A stretch of DNA of 64,000 nt from Lentimonas sp002292345 (GCA_964187655.1 CAXLMP010000109.1:34359-98358); one strand, 5' to 3'; shown: positions 51,527 through 61,398, counted from the first letter of the stretch. A program made the numbers and translations. The notes: generated by a model from the sequence alone, not told the origin.

Positions 51527-52642
51527 ATGAAATACGCTGAACTCGCGAATGCCGGTGTGCATCAACAACCGGTCTATGAGCCCGGAAAACCAATCGAAGC
51601 GGTCGCTCGTGAATACGGGCTCGACCCTGCAAATATTGCAAAGCTGGCCTCGAATGAGAATCCGTTTGGTCCTTCGCCGAAGGCAATCGCGGCCGGAGCG
51701 GAGGCGATGAAGAACGCGCACCTGTATCCGGATGGAGGATGCCAAGTTTTGAGGCAAAAGATCGCGACGCACCGTGGCGTCTCGGCTGAGTCGATTTTAG
51801 TCGGCAATGGCTCAAATGAAATTATCGAGTTACTTGGGCATGCATTCTTGCGCCCAGGACTGGAAGTTGTGATGGGAGCGCAGGCTTTTATCGTCTATAA
51901 GTTGGTTGCAAAGTTGTTTGGTGCGACGCCTGTTGAAGTGCCGATGGCTGACTTTGGCCATGACCTAGATGCAATGTTGGGCGCAGTGACCGAGCGCACG
52001 CGCCTGTTGTTTGTAGCGAGCCCTAACAATCCGACGGGAGTGGCGAATACGGAGGTGGGGTTGCTGAAGTTGCTGCAAGGATTACCAGAGCATGTAATTC
52101 TTTGTCTGGACGAGGCATATGCGGAGTATTTGGAGCAGTCGCCAGATTTGTCTGCTGCGATTCACGCGGGCCGAAAAGTGGTGTGCTTACGAACCTTTTC
52201 CAAGATTTATGGGCTCGGTGGGCTGCGTGTTGGCTACGCATATGGTGCGCCTGAATTGATCGCGCTGCTGCATCGAGTGCGCCAGCCGTTTAACGTCAAT
52301 GCGGCGGCGCAGGCGGCGGCGACCGCGGCACTAGATGATTTGGAATTTGTTGCAATGTGCCGAACCGAGAATGAAGTGGGGCGACAGGTGCTCTGCGAGG
52401 GGCTAACAGCGCTTGGCTTTAAGACGGTTGGCGGCGCTGCGAATTTTGTGCTGAGCCGGGTCGGCAGCAGCGCGGAGGTATTTGAAGCGTTGCAGCGCCG
52501 CGGTTTGATTGTGCGTCCTTTGGCGCCTTATGGAATGCCTGAATATGTGCGCATTACGATTGGTCGCTCAGAGGAGAATGAACGGTTACTGAGTGTGTTG
52601 CGTGAGTTACTTAAAAGTGGTGAGATCACAAGCGTCCGATGA
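51527..52642 (+). CDS. hisC: Histidinol-phosphate aminotransferase
   Basis: PLP enzyme of histidine biosynthesis. LASNENPFGPSPKAI at the N-terminus, SPNNPTGVANTE, and the PLP lysine in RTFSKIYGLGGLRVGY are diagnostic; 371 residues. No other his gene is nearby. It could serve a related aromatic aminotransferase role. Its stop overlaps the next start as ATGA. Confidence 0.9.
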   Translation: MKYAELANAGVHQQPVYEPGKPIEAVAREYGLDPANIAKLASNENPFGPSPKAIAAGAEAMKNAHLYPDGGCQVLRQKIATHRGVSAESILVGNGSNEIIELLGHAFLRPGLEVVMGAQAFIVYKLVAKLFGATPVEVPMADFGHDLDAMLGAVTERTRLLFVASPNNPTGVANTEVGLLKLLQGLPEHVILCLDEAYAEYLEQSPDLSAAIHAGRKVVCLRTFSKIYGLGGLRVGYAYGAPELIALLHRVRQPFNVNAAAQAAATAALDDLEFVAMCRTENEVGRQVLCEGLTALGFKTVGGAANFVLSRVGSSAEVFEALQRRGLIVRPLAPYGMPEYVRITIGRSEENERLLSVLRELLKSGEITSVR

Positions 52643-53946
52643 GTGCGGCGTGGATCAACTTTTTCGTCTCATTGAGCGCGGTGGCGCTGATGTTGGTGCT
52701 GCATGCATTTCTGGTGATGTGCGAAATCAGTTTGGTAAAGTTCCGCTATGGAGGTGTGAGCGCCCAGGCGCTGGAGCAATTGAAGCGCCGCCGTGGCATT
52801 GCTCGTCTGATTGAAAATAGCGATCAGACGGGGCGTGCGGTTCGCTTTAGTAAGACGCTTTGCACCGTCGCGGTTGGCTTATTACTCATGCCGCTGGTGA
52901 GTGATTTTTTCGGTCTGTTCGAGTCAAAGCAGGCACCGGAGCGCTGGTTGGTTGTGTTGCTGTCCTTTGTGTGCGCGACATCGGTGCATTTTCTGTTTGC
53001 TGAGATTTTTCCGCGCGGGTTGGCTATGCGCGATCCAGTGAAAGGGATTCAGCGCACTTACCGAGTGTTGTGGGTCTTTCAAATTTTAACGTTACCTGCG
53101 ATGCTCTTTTTTCGTGGCCTGAAACGGATGCTGTTTCGCCGCCTAGGCGTCGATGTGGAGGATGAATTGAATCCGCTGGATTTGGATGTGCAAATTCGAG
53201 CAATGGGTGAGGATAGTCACGCGCTGTCGCCAGTGGTACGGAAGATAGTGAACCGGGCTTTGCAGATGCAGGAGTTGGTTGTTCAAGACGTTCTGCTACC
53301 GCGAAGTCAGGTAGTCATTTGTGACCTAGAAGAAGACTTTAAGGCGAATCTGAAAGTGATGAAAGAGGCGGGGCATACGCGTTTTCCATTGTGCCACGGG
53401 AGTCTCGATGACTGCGTCGGAATCCTTCACATTAAAGACATGTTTCGACTCAGTGGTCCATTGGCCGCGGTCGATTTAGTAAAAGTGAAGCGCAACGTTG
53501 CGATCTTTGAGCTCGAGACACCCTTAGAAGCCGCCCTGGAGCGCATGCTGCGGGCGAAGTTTCACATGGCGTTGGCTGTGGATGAATTCGGCGGCATCGT
53601 CGGCGTTGTTACATTCGAGAGTATACTCGAAGAGCTCGTGGGTGAGATTCAGGACGAATTCGATAGTGAGGAAGATCAGATCCGAGCACTGCGCGCGCCG
53701 CACACCTATCGGGTTTCTGGGCTGACGCCGATCCATGATCTTGAGGAGACACTCGGTGTTGAGGTCGAGAATGACGAAGTATCAACTTTCGGGGGGTTGA
53801 TTACGGGCGAGTTAGGGCGTATCCCTGCGCGTGGGGAGACCCTGTCGCTTGCCGGGATGCGAATTTCAATTGATGAAGTCGACGAGCGCCGCGTGATTGC
53901 AGTTCGGGTGGTGGTGTATCGCCGTAGTGCTGGGGCGCCTGGCTAG
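52639..53946 (+). CDS. CNNM/CorC (HlyC)-type membrane protein
   Basis: Putative divalent-cation (Mg2+/Co2+) transporter or efflux protein. An N-terminal DUF21 domain with four membrane segments (about residues 5-175) is followed by two CBS domains (about 205-345, with GILHIKDMF and DEFGGIVGVVTFESILEELVG) and a C-terminal CorC/HlyC domain ending DERRVIAVRVVV. The length is 435 residues. Coupled by ATGA overlap to hisC. Confidence 0.88.
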   Translation: MSAAWINFFVSLSAVALMLVLHAFLVMCEISLVKFRYGGVSAQALEQLKRRRGIARLIENSDQTGRAVRFSKTLCTVAVGLLLMPLVSDFFGLFESKQAPERWLVVLLSFVCATSVHFLFAEIFPRGLAMRDPVKGIQRTYRVLWVFQILTLPAMLFFRGLKRMLFRRLGVDVEDELNPLDLDVQIRAMGEDSHALSPVVRKIVNRALQMQELVVQDVLLPRSQVVICDLEEDFKANLKVMKEAGHTRFPLCHGSLDDCVGILHIKDMFRLSGPLAAVDLVKVKRNVAIFELETPLEAALERMLRAKFHMALAVDEFGGIVGVVTFESILEELVGEIQDEFDSEEDQIRALRAPHTYRVSGLTPIHDLEETLGVEVENDEVSTFGGLITGELGRIPARGETLSLAGMRISIDEVDERRVIAVRVVVYRRSAGAPG

Positions 53947-54027
53947 ATGTAACTCACGCCTGTTAAGGTTTAATTCAGCCCAGTGCGGCATGAGTCATTT
54001 GCGTTGTGGCGCATATTCGTCAATACT

Positions 54028-54043
54028 GCCCGAGCTTTCGGGC
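54028..54043. other. Hairpin between convergent genes
   Basis: GCCCGA-GCTT-TCGGGC is a perfect 6-base stem between the CorC-type gene and the convergent TPR gene. It lacks a T tract on either side, so terminator activity is doubtful. Confidence 0.3.
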
Positions 54044-54052
54044 GAGCCGCTT

Positions 54053-55726
54053 CTAGGAGGCGTTGATCGCCTGAAGGTCTTGTGCATTCTCGCGGAGGAT
54101 TGCGCTAAGCCGCAGTAACAAGGTCTCGCGGCTTGGAGTGAAGAGGAATCGGTCACTGCCGAGTTTGTTATACGCATCGGCGATCAGCTCCATCTGTGGT
54201 CGACGCATCTGTAGGAGGCGTGTCAGCAGGCGATTGAGGTTTTCTGTATTGCCTAGATCTAGTTCGACCCTGATGAGTTCGGACAGGATCTTTTGATTAG
54301 CTGGTGTCTGGTGATAAGCTGTGCTTAGGATTTTTCGTGCTTGCGAACTTCTATCCGTATCTGAGAAGCGACGTGCGACAGCTAGGTGAGTCTCTGGAGC
54401 GTTGTTTGCGTTGCTGATAAAATGCTCTAGGTAAATTTCGCCCAAGTCTGGGCGGTTGATACCGTAAGATGCAACGGCTCTCAAGCTGTTGAAGAGGGCC
54501 CATCGCTGTGTCAGCCAGTCTGGGCGTTCTTTGAGTAACTCTTCGGAGAAGCTGATTGCGCCATGGTAGTCTTTGCTCACCAGATGGGATTCGACCAACA
54601 GCAGGGCAAATGCATCAACAGCAAATTCGTTCTCAAGTGCTTCTTCGTAAGTGCGACGGGCGAGATCGATATTACCCGTGTCTGCGGCAAAGTTTGCGAT
54701 TGATTGGAGCGCGTTTTCATCGTCGCGGAATTGCTTCAGCATACTTTGAGTTTCACGTTGTTCGCGATCGAAATCCTGAGATTTGTTGTAAATGTAGAGT
54801 AATTCTATGCGTGGAGCCGCGCTAAGAGGATCTTTGACGTTGCGCAGAATTGCATAGCGACGTGCTTGGTCGATCTCGCCTATCTCGCGGTGAAAGCGAC
54901 TGAGCTGCATAAGTAGCGGCTCAGAATTGGGGAATCGACGCAATGAATGCTCCATCTTAGTGATCGCGGCGATTTGATTGCCGCGATCCCAGCTGATTCG
55001 GGATAGAAGTAGAAGGCCTTCCAGAGACTCGATTAAATCATACGAGATCAGATAGTCCTCGGCTTGGTCGTAGTTGCCGCGTTGGAAGTTGGCATTGGCT
55101 GCGCCGAAAGCCAAGGTGCGATTGATGTCGGTTAGATCAGGCTCTGCTGGGAGGTATTTATTGGAAAGCTCTTGGATTTGCTCGTCCATTTGATTGCGCA
55201 GTAATACCCGTAAGGTTTGTTTGAGATAGTCGAGGTCTTCGATTCCTCCGACGGCGAGGCCCTTGACCATCAAGTCCGCTGCGATATCCGGGCGCTTGAT
55301 TGCCAGCTCATAGAATTCTGCCAAGACCCTACGGCCTTCCAAATTTGAGGGAGAGCGAACGACGCCGAGGCGTAAAAGGCGAAGCGCTTCGCGGTAGTTA
55401 CCCTCTTTAACCTCTTCGAGACCCAGCTTGATGTGGTAGTCACCCATCTCTTTACGGTGCTCCTCGATGCGAAAGGGGAGGCTAATCATGCCTGTGAAGG
55501 TGGCTTGATCAAAATCCTTTTTGTATTTAAAATAACCTAAGAGTGCTCCCGCAGTCGCAATCCAGCCAACAATAAATAAAATCAATAGAGTCGAAAGCAT
55601 TCTCCCCCAACGCACAGCGATCTGTGGGCGTCCGTCGGATCCTTTGCGTAACACGACGAATCCTAGTAGGATCGGTTTTTCGCGGTAAATAGGGTTTTGG
55701 GTTCGTTTTCTATGTTGAGTCGTCAT
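54053..55726 (-). CDS. TPR-repeat membrane protein of the polysaccharide locus
   Basis: A 557-residue protein with one membrane span (about residues 43-66) and a long periplasmic helical region of tetratricopeptide-like repeats (KLGLEEVKEGNYREALRLLR, then several A-x-F-Y and G-N-x-x-x-A patterns). No catalytic motif is seen. It is divergent from the outer-membrane barrel gene and shares its promoter region, so a scaffolding role in polysaccharide synthesis or export, like the PrsT or PelB class, is plausible but inferred. Confidence 0.7.
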   Translation of the reverse strand: MTTQHRKRTQNPIYREKPILLGFVVLRKGSDGRPQIAVRWGRMLSTLLILFIVGWIATAGALLGYFKYKKDFDQATFTGMISLPFRIEEHRKEMGDYHIKLGLEEVKEGNYREALRLLRLGVVRSPSNLEGRRVLAEFYELAIKRPDIAADLMVKGLAVGGIEDLDYLKQTLRVLLRNQMDEQIQELSNKYLPAEPDLTDINRTLAFGAANANFQRGNYDQAEDYLISYDLIESLEGLLLLSRISWDRGNQIAAITKMEHSLRRFPNSEPLLMQLSRFHREIGEIDQARRYAILRNVKDPLSAAPRIELLYIYNKSQDFDREQRETQSMLKQFRDDENALQSIANFAADTGNIDLARRTYEEALENEFAVDAFALLLVESHLVSKDYHGAISFSEELLKERPDWLTQRWALFNSLRAVASYGINRPDLGEIYLEHFISNANNAPETHLAVARRFSDTDRSSQARKILSTAYHQTPANQKILSELIRVELDLGNTENLNRLLTRLLQMRRPQMELIADAYNKLGSDRFLFTPSRETLLLRLSAILRENAQDLQAINAS

Positions 55727-55919
55727 TTTCGGGGCAAAAAGAAATTACGTATAGTATTACAGGTTTTTTACATTCTTCCAAGCCCAAATAAGTAAAAATT
55801 TGGGATTGCAGTTTGTAAATGAGCCTCCTAATTTGATCGATCTTTTTTAATTTGATTATTCAATTTCCAAACCCCATTGATGCAAATTCCGTGGAATTTC
55901 AATTCCTGTGCCTCTAAAC
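55727..55919. promoter_or_regulatory. AT-rich divergent control region with palindrome
   Basis: A 193-base region between divergent polysaccharide genes. CCCAAAT (55783-55789) and ATTTGGG (55798-55804), a perfect 7-base inverted repeat with 8-base spacer, looks like an operator. The region is rich in T runs and has no coding frame. Confidence 0.45.
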
Positions 55920-57128
55920 ATGAAATTAAAACATTTTTTACTTCTTGCAGTATTTGTAACGCCCGCAGGCTTGCCGATTGCGTTACAAGCCGCGCCATTA
56001 GTTTCGATTGGCGATAGCGTAGACGTGTTTTTTAATGGATCGTCTTCTCTAGAGTGGCAGTCCAATGTTTTTAGCGATGAGAGAGGCGTGGTGGATGACT
56101 ACAAGTATACAGTGTCTCCTGGCTTCGAGATCAATGTCGGTCGCGGCCTGTCTAATGCAGACCTGAGCATAATCACGCGTTACGATATTGTTCGTTTCGA
56201 CAAGGTGACTGACCTCGACAACGAGCTATTCCATATCAAGGCAGTTGGTTCATATGCGGGTAGTCGTTTGACCGTGAATGGCCTGGTGAGCTACGATGAG
56301 AATCAATCGAATGGGGCGGATGGGAATGACAATCAAAAAGGGAAATTGAGCGCTTCAGAAACGACCGCTGCGAACCTGAATGGCGAGTATACCTTATCGC
56401 CCAAGTTTAGTTTCGGCGCGGGAGTTAATTATAATAAACGTGAATATAAGGAGAGTAGCTCGGCGGATCGTGAGAGCTATACAGTTCCGCTCGATATTTT
56501 CTACGAGTTGACCCCTAAGGTCGATTTGAGTATTGGTTATACATATACTTCGACGGAGGTCTCCCGTACTCTCTCCGGCGTTGATGGAGTGGATGGCTAC
56601 GATAAAGAACAGCACTTCGTAAATGTCGGTGCGCGTGGCGATTTGCTGCCGAAACTGAATGGCAGCTTTAAAATCGGGTTTAATACCATGGATTCGGATG
56701 ACCCGATTACGCGGGATGGAAATGGACCAGAGGGGAGATCCGACCGCGACTCCAGCAGTAGTCTTGGGCTCGATGCGAGCTTTACATATCTGGCGACGGC
56801 GAAGGTCAGTACCAATTTGAATTTGAATCGGAACTTTGATGTGGCAGGTCAGGGTGAAAGCACGGAGGCGACTAGAGTTGATTTGAGTGCGAACTATTCG
56901 ATCAATACTAGATTTACTGCGACGGCGAATTTAGGTTATACTTTGCGTGAATATGTGGATACGAAACGGGAAGATGATAACTATCGCACCGGTTTGAGTT
57001 TGTCCTATGTGCCAAATGAATATTGGCGCTTTAGCACTGGCTATAACTATACTGAAAATGATTCAAATAGTGATGGGCAGAGTTACGAAGCGCACGTAAT
57101 CAATGTATCGGCATCGTTGCGCTATTAA
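55920..57128 (+). CDS. Outer-membrane beta-barrel protein
   Basis: Probable porin-like channel. I use the ATG at 55920 (402 residues), since MKLKHFLLLAVFVTPAG... forms a signal peptide cut after LQA; the GTG at 55908 is less likely. The mature chain is alternating beta strands (about 14-18) ending INVSASLRY, the terminal aromatic typical of barrel proteins. It resembles the barrel proteins encoded with exosortase-linked polysaccharide export; exact family is uncertain. A terminator separates it from the next gene. Confidence 0.75.
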   Translation: MKLKHFLLLAVFVTPAGLPIALQAAPLVSIGDSVDVFFNGSSSLEWQSNVFSDERGVVDDYKYTVSPGFEINVGRGLSNADLSIITRYDIVRFDKVTDLDNELFHIKAVGSYAGSRLTVNGLVSYDENQSNGADGNDNQKGKLSASETTAANLNGEYTLSPKFSFGAGVNYNKREYKESSSADRESYTVPLDIFYELTPKVDLSIGYTYTSTEVSRTLSGVDGVDGYDKEQHFVNVGARGDLLPKLNGSFKIGFNTMDSDDPITRDGNGPEGRSDRDSSSSLGLDASFTYLATAKVSTNLNLNRNFDVAGQGESTEATRVDLSANYSINTRFTATANLGYTLREYVDTKREDDNYRTGLSLSYVPNEYWRFSTGYNYTENDSNSDGQSYEAHVINVSASLRY

Positions 57129-57157
57129 TTACTGAACTTCTCCCCGTATTAACGGTC

Positions 57158-57185
57158 AAAATGCCTCTATTCAGGGGCATTTTTT
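57158..57185 (+). terminator. Intrinsic terminator after the barrel gene
   Basis: AAAATGCCTC pairs with GGGGCATTTT around TATTCA, then more T. It may reduce transcription into the export genes. Confidence 0.82.
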
Positions 57186-57190
57186 AATTT

Positions 57191-57832
57191 ATGAAACATT
57201 TACCATCTTCACTCGTATTCTATTTTTTGTTCTGCATCGCTGCTTTGTCGGCGCAAGAAGGTGGCGCTGATGGCGCCGATTCTTCACAGTCTAGCGGTCG
57301 AGGCGCTGCGATAGGTATGGTTGTTGGCAGTAACTACGTGCTTAAAGTTTCGGACGTAATTGAAATCAATGTCTATCAAGAGGGTGATTTGAATAAATCT
57401 GCCCGAATAGAAGGCGACGGCACCGTGGCCTTGGCTTTGGTAGGAAAGGTGAAGATCGCTGGGATGACGGTCGCAGAGAGTCAGGCCTTAATTACCCAAC
57501 TGTATAATCGCGATTACTTGGTGGATCCGCAAATTTCATTGTTGGTGGTGTCTTTCTCACCTAAAGTGTTACATATTCTCGGCTCAGTGGGGAACCCGGG
57601 CGTGGTCGAGATCCCGCCAGATCGCGTTTTAACACTGACCGAGGCGCTGTCTATGGTTGGTGGCGTCACCCGCATGGGGAATCCCAAGGCAATTAAGATT
57701 AAGCGGGTGGATCAGGACGGGCGTTCTAGACAAATGGAAGTTAACTTCACTAAGATAGTACAAGACCCGGACGTCAAAGATCTCCCCTTAAACGAGGGCG
57801 ATACGATTTGGGTGCCTGAAAGAATTATCTAA
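57191..57832 (+). CDS. Polysaccharide export protein (Wza-like)
   Basis: Outer-membrane export channel component. After a signal peptide (cut near LSA/QEG), YVLKVSDVIEINVYQEGDLN is the polysaccharide-export domain, and LGSVGNPGVVEIPPDRVLTL opens an SLBB domain that runs to NEGDTIWVPER. The length of 213 is half that of Wza, as in short exporters of Bacteroidetes and Verrucomicrobia. No lipobox cysteine is seen. It has no Shine-Dalgarno sequence and lies 18 bases before the kinase gene. Confidence 0.87.
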   Translation: MKHLPSSLVFYFLFCIAALSAQEGGADGADSSQSSGRGAAIGMVVGSNYVLKVSDVIEINVYQEGDLNKSARIEGDGTVALALVGKVKIAGMTVAESQALITQLYNRDYLVDPQISLLVVSFSPKVLHILGSVGNPGVVEIPPDRVLTLTEALSMVGGVTRMGNPKAIKIKRVDQDGRSRQMEVNFTKIVQDPDVKDLPLNEGDTIWVPERII

Positions 57833-57850
57833 TTTGCATTAAGAATACCT

Positions 57851-60112
57851 ATGAAAAATGATTATGTAAAAGGCGCTCCTGACCCAAATAAGGGCGGTTA
57901 TGGTGGGTACGGTAACTATGGCGGTTATAGCTACTCCGATGGCGGTTATGGAGGTGGTTATGGTCCTGGCGGTGCGCCTCAGCGCACTTTTAAGGATTAT
58001 TTCCTCATGTTTCGCGAGCGAGTCTGGTACCTGATTGTTGCGTTTTTTATTATCTTTTCCGGGTCGATTCTTTATACTTTTAATAAGACCAAGGTATACA
58101 CTGCGGTCGCGATGGTGCAACTGTTGCGCGATGATCCTTCGGCGATGGCGAGTGCTGAGATGGAGATGAATCAGATTCGCGGAGCCGAGGATTTAAATAC
58201 TCAGATCAGCGTGTTGAGAAGCGGAGCGATTGTTCTAGGGGTCGAGCGTCGCTTGCAGGATGACGAGCGTGAGCGTTTTATGGCCCCTTATGCAGATGCA
58301 TTGAGCTTTACGGGGCCGCTCACTCCCACTCAGATGCTGGCTCAAAATCGTAAGATCCTGCCGCAGCGCGGAACTTTGATGATTGGCGTGGGGTATAATC
58401 ATCCAGATCCGGTGATGGCGGCACGTGTCGCCAACCTGTTTGCTGACGAATTTATCAATTATAATTTGACCTTAAATATCGATGGATCGATGAAGGCGGT
58501 TGAAGATTTGCGGATTCGCGCAGACCAGCAGAAAGAGCGAGTTGAAGAGTTGGAGTTGAAGATGGCGGAATACCGTGAAGACAACAATGCGGTATCGTTG
58601 GAGAGCCAAGAGAACATCGCAGCGACTCAGTTGAGCTCTCTGAATACTATTAAAATAGAGAATAAACACCTGTATGATAATCTCGAGACTCGCATAAATC
58701 TAATCGAGAGCTTTCGTCGAGCAGGTAGAAATCTTTCGGAGTTGCCCTTTATTGCTGAGCAGGGTCAGGTTTCTCAGTTGTTGAGTCAAATTTCAGCAAT
58801 TAAGATTGGCATCTCAAGTTCATCGAAGCGCTATCGCGAGAAGCATCCTGTGATGATTGAACAGCAGCAAACCTTGCAGGAATCAGAGGTGGAATTGGCG
58901 GCGGCAGTGAAGGATTCAGTTGATAAGCTATCGTCGGCACTTGTCGAGGCGAAGAGCAATTTCGAACTCGCCAGTCAGCGACTTGCCGAGAAAGAGCTTG
59001 AACTCATTAAATTGAGTAAAACGCGTGTCGCATATAGTTCCTTGCAGCGTGAGATGGATGTGCAGCAGGGCTTTTTGCAGGCACTAGTTCAACGTATGAC
59101 GCAAGAAAGGGCGGCGGTCAATTTGAAGAATCCGAATTCGCGTGTGATCGATGAGGCCTTGCCGCCGTTGCGGCACTCCTCGCCGAATATTGTGATGAAC
59201 CTAGCTGCCGGGTTTTTTGGTGGCTTGGCGGTCGGTGCGGGCTTGATTTTCGTGGTCGCTTTTTTAGACGACCGAGTGAAAAGCGCGTTTGATATCGAAG
59301 GCACCGTCGGGCTTTCGATGCTGGGTGTCGTTCCACGGATCAAGAAGTTAGATTCGAATTCAAAAGCACAGGCAGTGGCTTCGAATATCGATCGTCACGT
59401 GACCGAGGCATTTCGTTCGATTCATTCTGCGCTGAAAATCAGTGAAGAGAGTAAAAATGCGAAAGTGATCGTGACGACCAGTACGGTTCCGGGAGAGGGT
59501 AAGTCTTTCATTAGCTCGAATCTGGCGCTGACTTTTGCGAATCATGGTGAGAAGACTTTGCTATTGGACGGTGACCTCCGTCTGCCGAATGTGGCCCGCT
59601 CACTGCAGTTAGAGAATGAGTTCGGCATGTTAGACCACATTGAAAAAGAAGTGGCGCTGGACGAGGTAATTATGAAGGCAGTGTATCCGAATCTGGATGT
59701 GTTGCCTTCTGGGGGGAAGTCGAAGAATCCGACGCAGGTGCTCAACAGCGCCAAGTTTGAAGCGATGCTGGCTGACTTGCGTGATCGTTACGATCGGATC
59801 GTGATTGACTCTCCACCGCTTGCGGCGGTGAGTGATGTGCTCAATCTGCTTCCGCTGGCTGATGGTGTACTTTACGTGATCAAGTTTAACACTGTGAAGC
59901 GTAAGACTGCGGTGGTGAATGTTCGCCGACTCTGGGAGTCGAACACGCCAATCTTTGGCGCGATTCTAAATAACATCTCGAGTACACTCGCAAGTTACTA
60001 CTATTCCAGCTACTCTGATAAGGCGTATCAGGATTATTACATCAGTCAGGATGTGGAATTAGAAGATGAGCTTGCTGGTTCGGTGGAACCTGAAATGGAG
60101 CCTCGGGCTTAG
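57851..60112 (+). CDS. Wzc-like polysaccharide co-polymerase and tyrosine autokinase
   Basis: Inner-membrane protein of 753 residues controlling chain length and export. Residues 14-38 are Gly/Tyr-rich. The Wzz domain has TM segments at about 57-77 and 455-475 with a long coiled coil between. The kinase has Walker A STVPGEGKSF (about 545), Walker A' LLLDGDLRLPN and Walker B IVIDSPPL. The C-terminal tyrosine cluster, ASYYYSSYSDKAYQDYY, is the autophosphorylation site of BY-kinases. It is 18 bases from the exporter gene. Confidence 0.92.
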   Translation: MKNDYVKGAPDPNKGGYGGYGNYGGYSYSDGGYGGGYGPGGAPQRTFKDYFLMFRERVWYLIVAFFIIFSGSILYTFNKTKVYTAVAMVQLLRDDPSAMASAEMEMNQIRGAEDLNTQISVLRSGAIVLGVERRLQDDERERFMAPYADALSFTGPLTPTQMLAQNRKILPQRGTLMIGVGYNHPDPVMAARVANLFADEFINYNLTLNIDGSMKAVEDLRIRADQQKERVEELELKMAEYREDNNAVSLESQENIAATQLSSLNTIKIENKHLYDNLETRINLIESFRRAGRNLSELPFIAEQGQVSQLLSQISAIKIGISSSSKRYREKHPVMIEQQQTLQESEVELAAAVKDSVDKLSSALVEAKSNFELASQRLAEKELELIKLSKTRVAYSSLQREMDVQQGFLQALVQRMTQERAAVNLKNPNSRVIDEALPPLRHSSPNIVMNLAAGFFGGLAVGAGLIFVVAFLDDRVKSAFDIEGTVGLSMLGVVPRIKKLDSNSKAQAVASNIDRHVTEAFRSIHSALKISEESKNAKVIVTTSTVPGEGKSFISSNLALTFANHGEKTLLLDGDLRLPNVARSLQLENEFGMLDHIEKEVALDEVIMKAVYPNLDVLPSGGKSKNPTQVLNSAKFEAMLADLRDRYDRIVIDSPPLAAVSDVLNLLPLADGVLYVIKFNTVKRKTAVVNVRRLWESNTPIFGAILNNISSTLASYYYSSYSDKAYQDYYISQDVELEDELAGSVEPEMEPRA

Positions 60113-60134
60113 TCATCACTTCGAGTAAATTTAC

Positions 60135-60166
60135 AAAAGACCCGCCGAATCCGTCGGGTCTTTTTT
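60135..60166 (+). terminator. Intrinsic terminator after the kinase gene
   Basis: AAAAGACCCG (60135-60144) pairs with CGGGTCTTTT, loop CCGAATCCGT, followed by further T. Closes the export operon. Confidence 0.88.
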
Positions 60167-60312
60167 ATGGTTCCTCTTCGAGTACCGTCATAACGCTTAC
60201 GCATTGCAATCGAAGTGGGGTTTCCGCCGGGCGGTAGTTATAGACGTTCAGAAGCAATCTCGACCTCGGGTCGGTCGTTCCTCCCGCCTGTCTTTACTTT
60301 GAATGGGTTCAG

Positions 60313-61320
60313 CTACTCAGCCTCGCACTTGGCAGCAGCGCGGCGGAGTCGATCGTTAATCGCTTTGCCAATGCCCTCTTCGGCTGCCAGCTCGATCCTT
60401 AGTTGTTGGTAGCCTTGCTGGTCGAGTCGTTGGATCAATTCAAACAGGTTGTGTGCGATTTCGTTGAGCTCGCCCGTTTCGGAGAGCCAGAAGATATTAG
60501 CCTGATTGGTATGCCAGGTGGGCTTTTGATTGCTGACGAGCGCAATCCCTGATTCGGGCGTAGCGTTGGTGGTTAATGTTTCGCCGTGCGGAAGCAGTGT
60601 GACTTGGGCTTTGGGGCTGTAGTGCTTGGTCATTAAGCCAGGAGCACTTTGCGGGGCAGTGTCATTACTGGCACCACTGTGTGTGGTCACTTCGACCTGC
60701 AGGATTTGGTTGATCTGCGCTTGCGTAATTGGGCCGTGCCTAAGAATTGTCGGCACCTGTGGATTGCGCAAATCAACGATGGTTGATTCGAGCCCAAAGT
60801 CGCAAGCGCCACCATCGAGCACCGCTTGAATGCGGCTACCGAGAGTGTGCGCCACATGACAGGCGCGCGTTGGACTGACGTAGCCGAATGGGTTAGCGCT
60901 GGGTGCGGCCAGTGGGAAGTCGAGGCGCTTTAGAATAGTGCGAAAGACCGGGTGCTGTGGCACTCGGATTGCCACGCTCGGCAGGCCAGCGGTGACTAGG
61001 TCTGGTATACTTGATTGCTTGGGCACGACCATGGTCAGAGGCCCTGGCCAGAAAGCTGCTGCGAGTTGGCGTACACTGTCGTTCGTTTCGATATGTGCCT
61101 CAGTCGCTGCTAGGTCGCTGAAGTGGACGATCAATGGGTCCAGAAGCGGGCGGCCTTTGACCGCGAAGATCTTGCGCACGCTGCTGGCATTGAGCGCGTT
61201 AGCCGCGAGGCCGTAGACAGTCTCAGTCGGCATGCCGACGACTTCGTTGGCGCGCAGCAAATCAGCACAGTGAGCTAGGTTCGCTGCGGTGGCTTCGAGG
61301 ACTTTACTGCTGTGGTCCAT
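60313..61320 (-). CDS. tsaC: Threonylcarbamoyl-AMP synthase (Sua5 type)
   Basis: Makes threonylcarbamoyl-adenylate for the t6A37 modification of ANN-decoding tRNAs. VGMPTETVYGLAANAL, FAVKGRPLLDPLIVH and FPLAAPSANPFGYVSPT are the YrdC-domain marks (residues 1-200); a C-terminal Sua5 domain follows (about 220-335). The length of 335 therefore indicates the Sua5 form, not the short TsaC. Confidence 0.92.
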   Translation of the reverse strand: MDHSSKVLEATAANLAHCADLLRANEVVGMPTETVYGLAANALNASSVRKIFAVKGRPLLDPLIVHFSDLAATEAHIETNDSVRQLAAAFWPGPLTMVVPKQSSIPDLVTAGLPSVAIRVPQHPVFRTILKRLDFPLAAPSANPFGYVSPTRACHVAHTLGSRIQAVLDGGACDFGLESTIVDLRNPQVPTILRHGPITQAQINQILQVEVTTHSGASNDTAPQSAPGLMTKHYSPKAQVTLLPHGETLTTNATPESGIALVSNQKPTWHTNQANIFWLSETGELNEIAHNLFELIQRLDQQGYQQLRIELAAEEGIGKAINDRLRRAAAKCEAE

Positions 61321-61340
61321 GGTTGATTGGAATTGTGGAT

Positions 61341-61372
61341 ATAAAAAATCCTTCCTCGGATGAGGAAGGATT
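61341..61372 (-). terminator. Intrinsic terminator after rpsR (minus strand)
   Basis: On the minus strand the stem AATCCTTCCTC/GAGGAAGGATT with a GGAT loop (plus-strand coordinates 61347-61372) is followed by six T. It separates rpsR from tsaC. Confidence 0.85.
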
Positions 61373-61398
61373 GGAAAGTCCTATATTCGTGACGCAGC

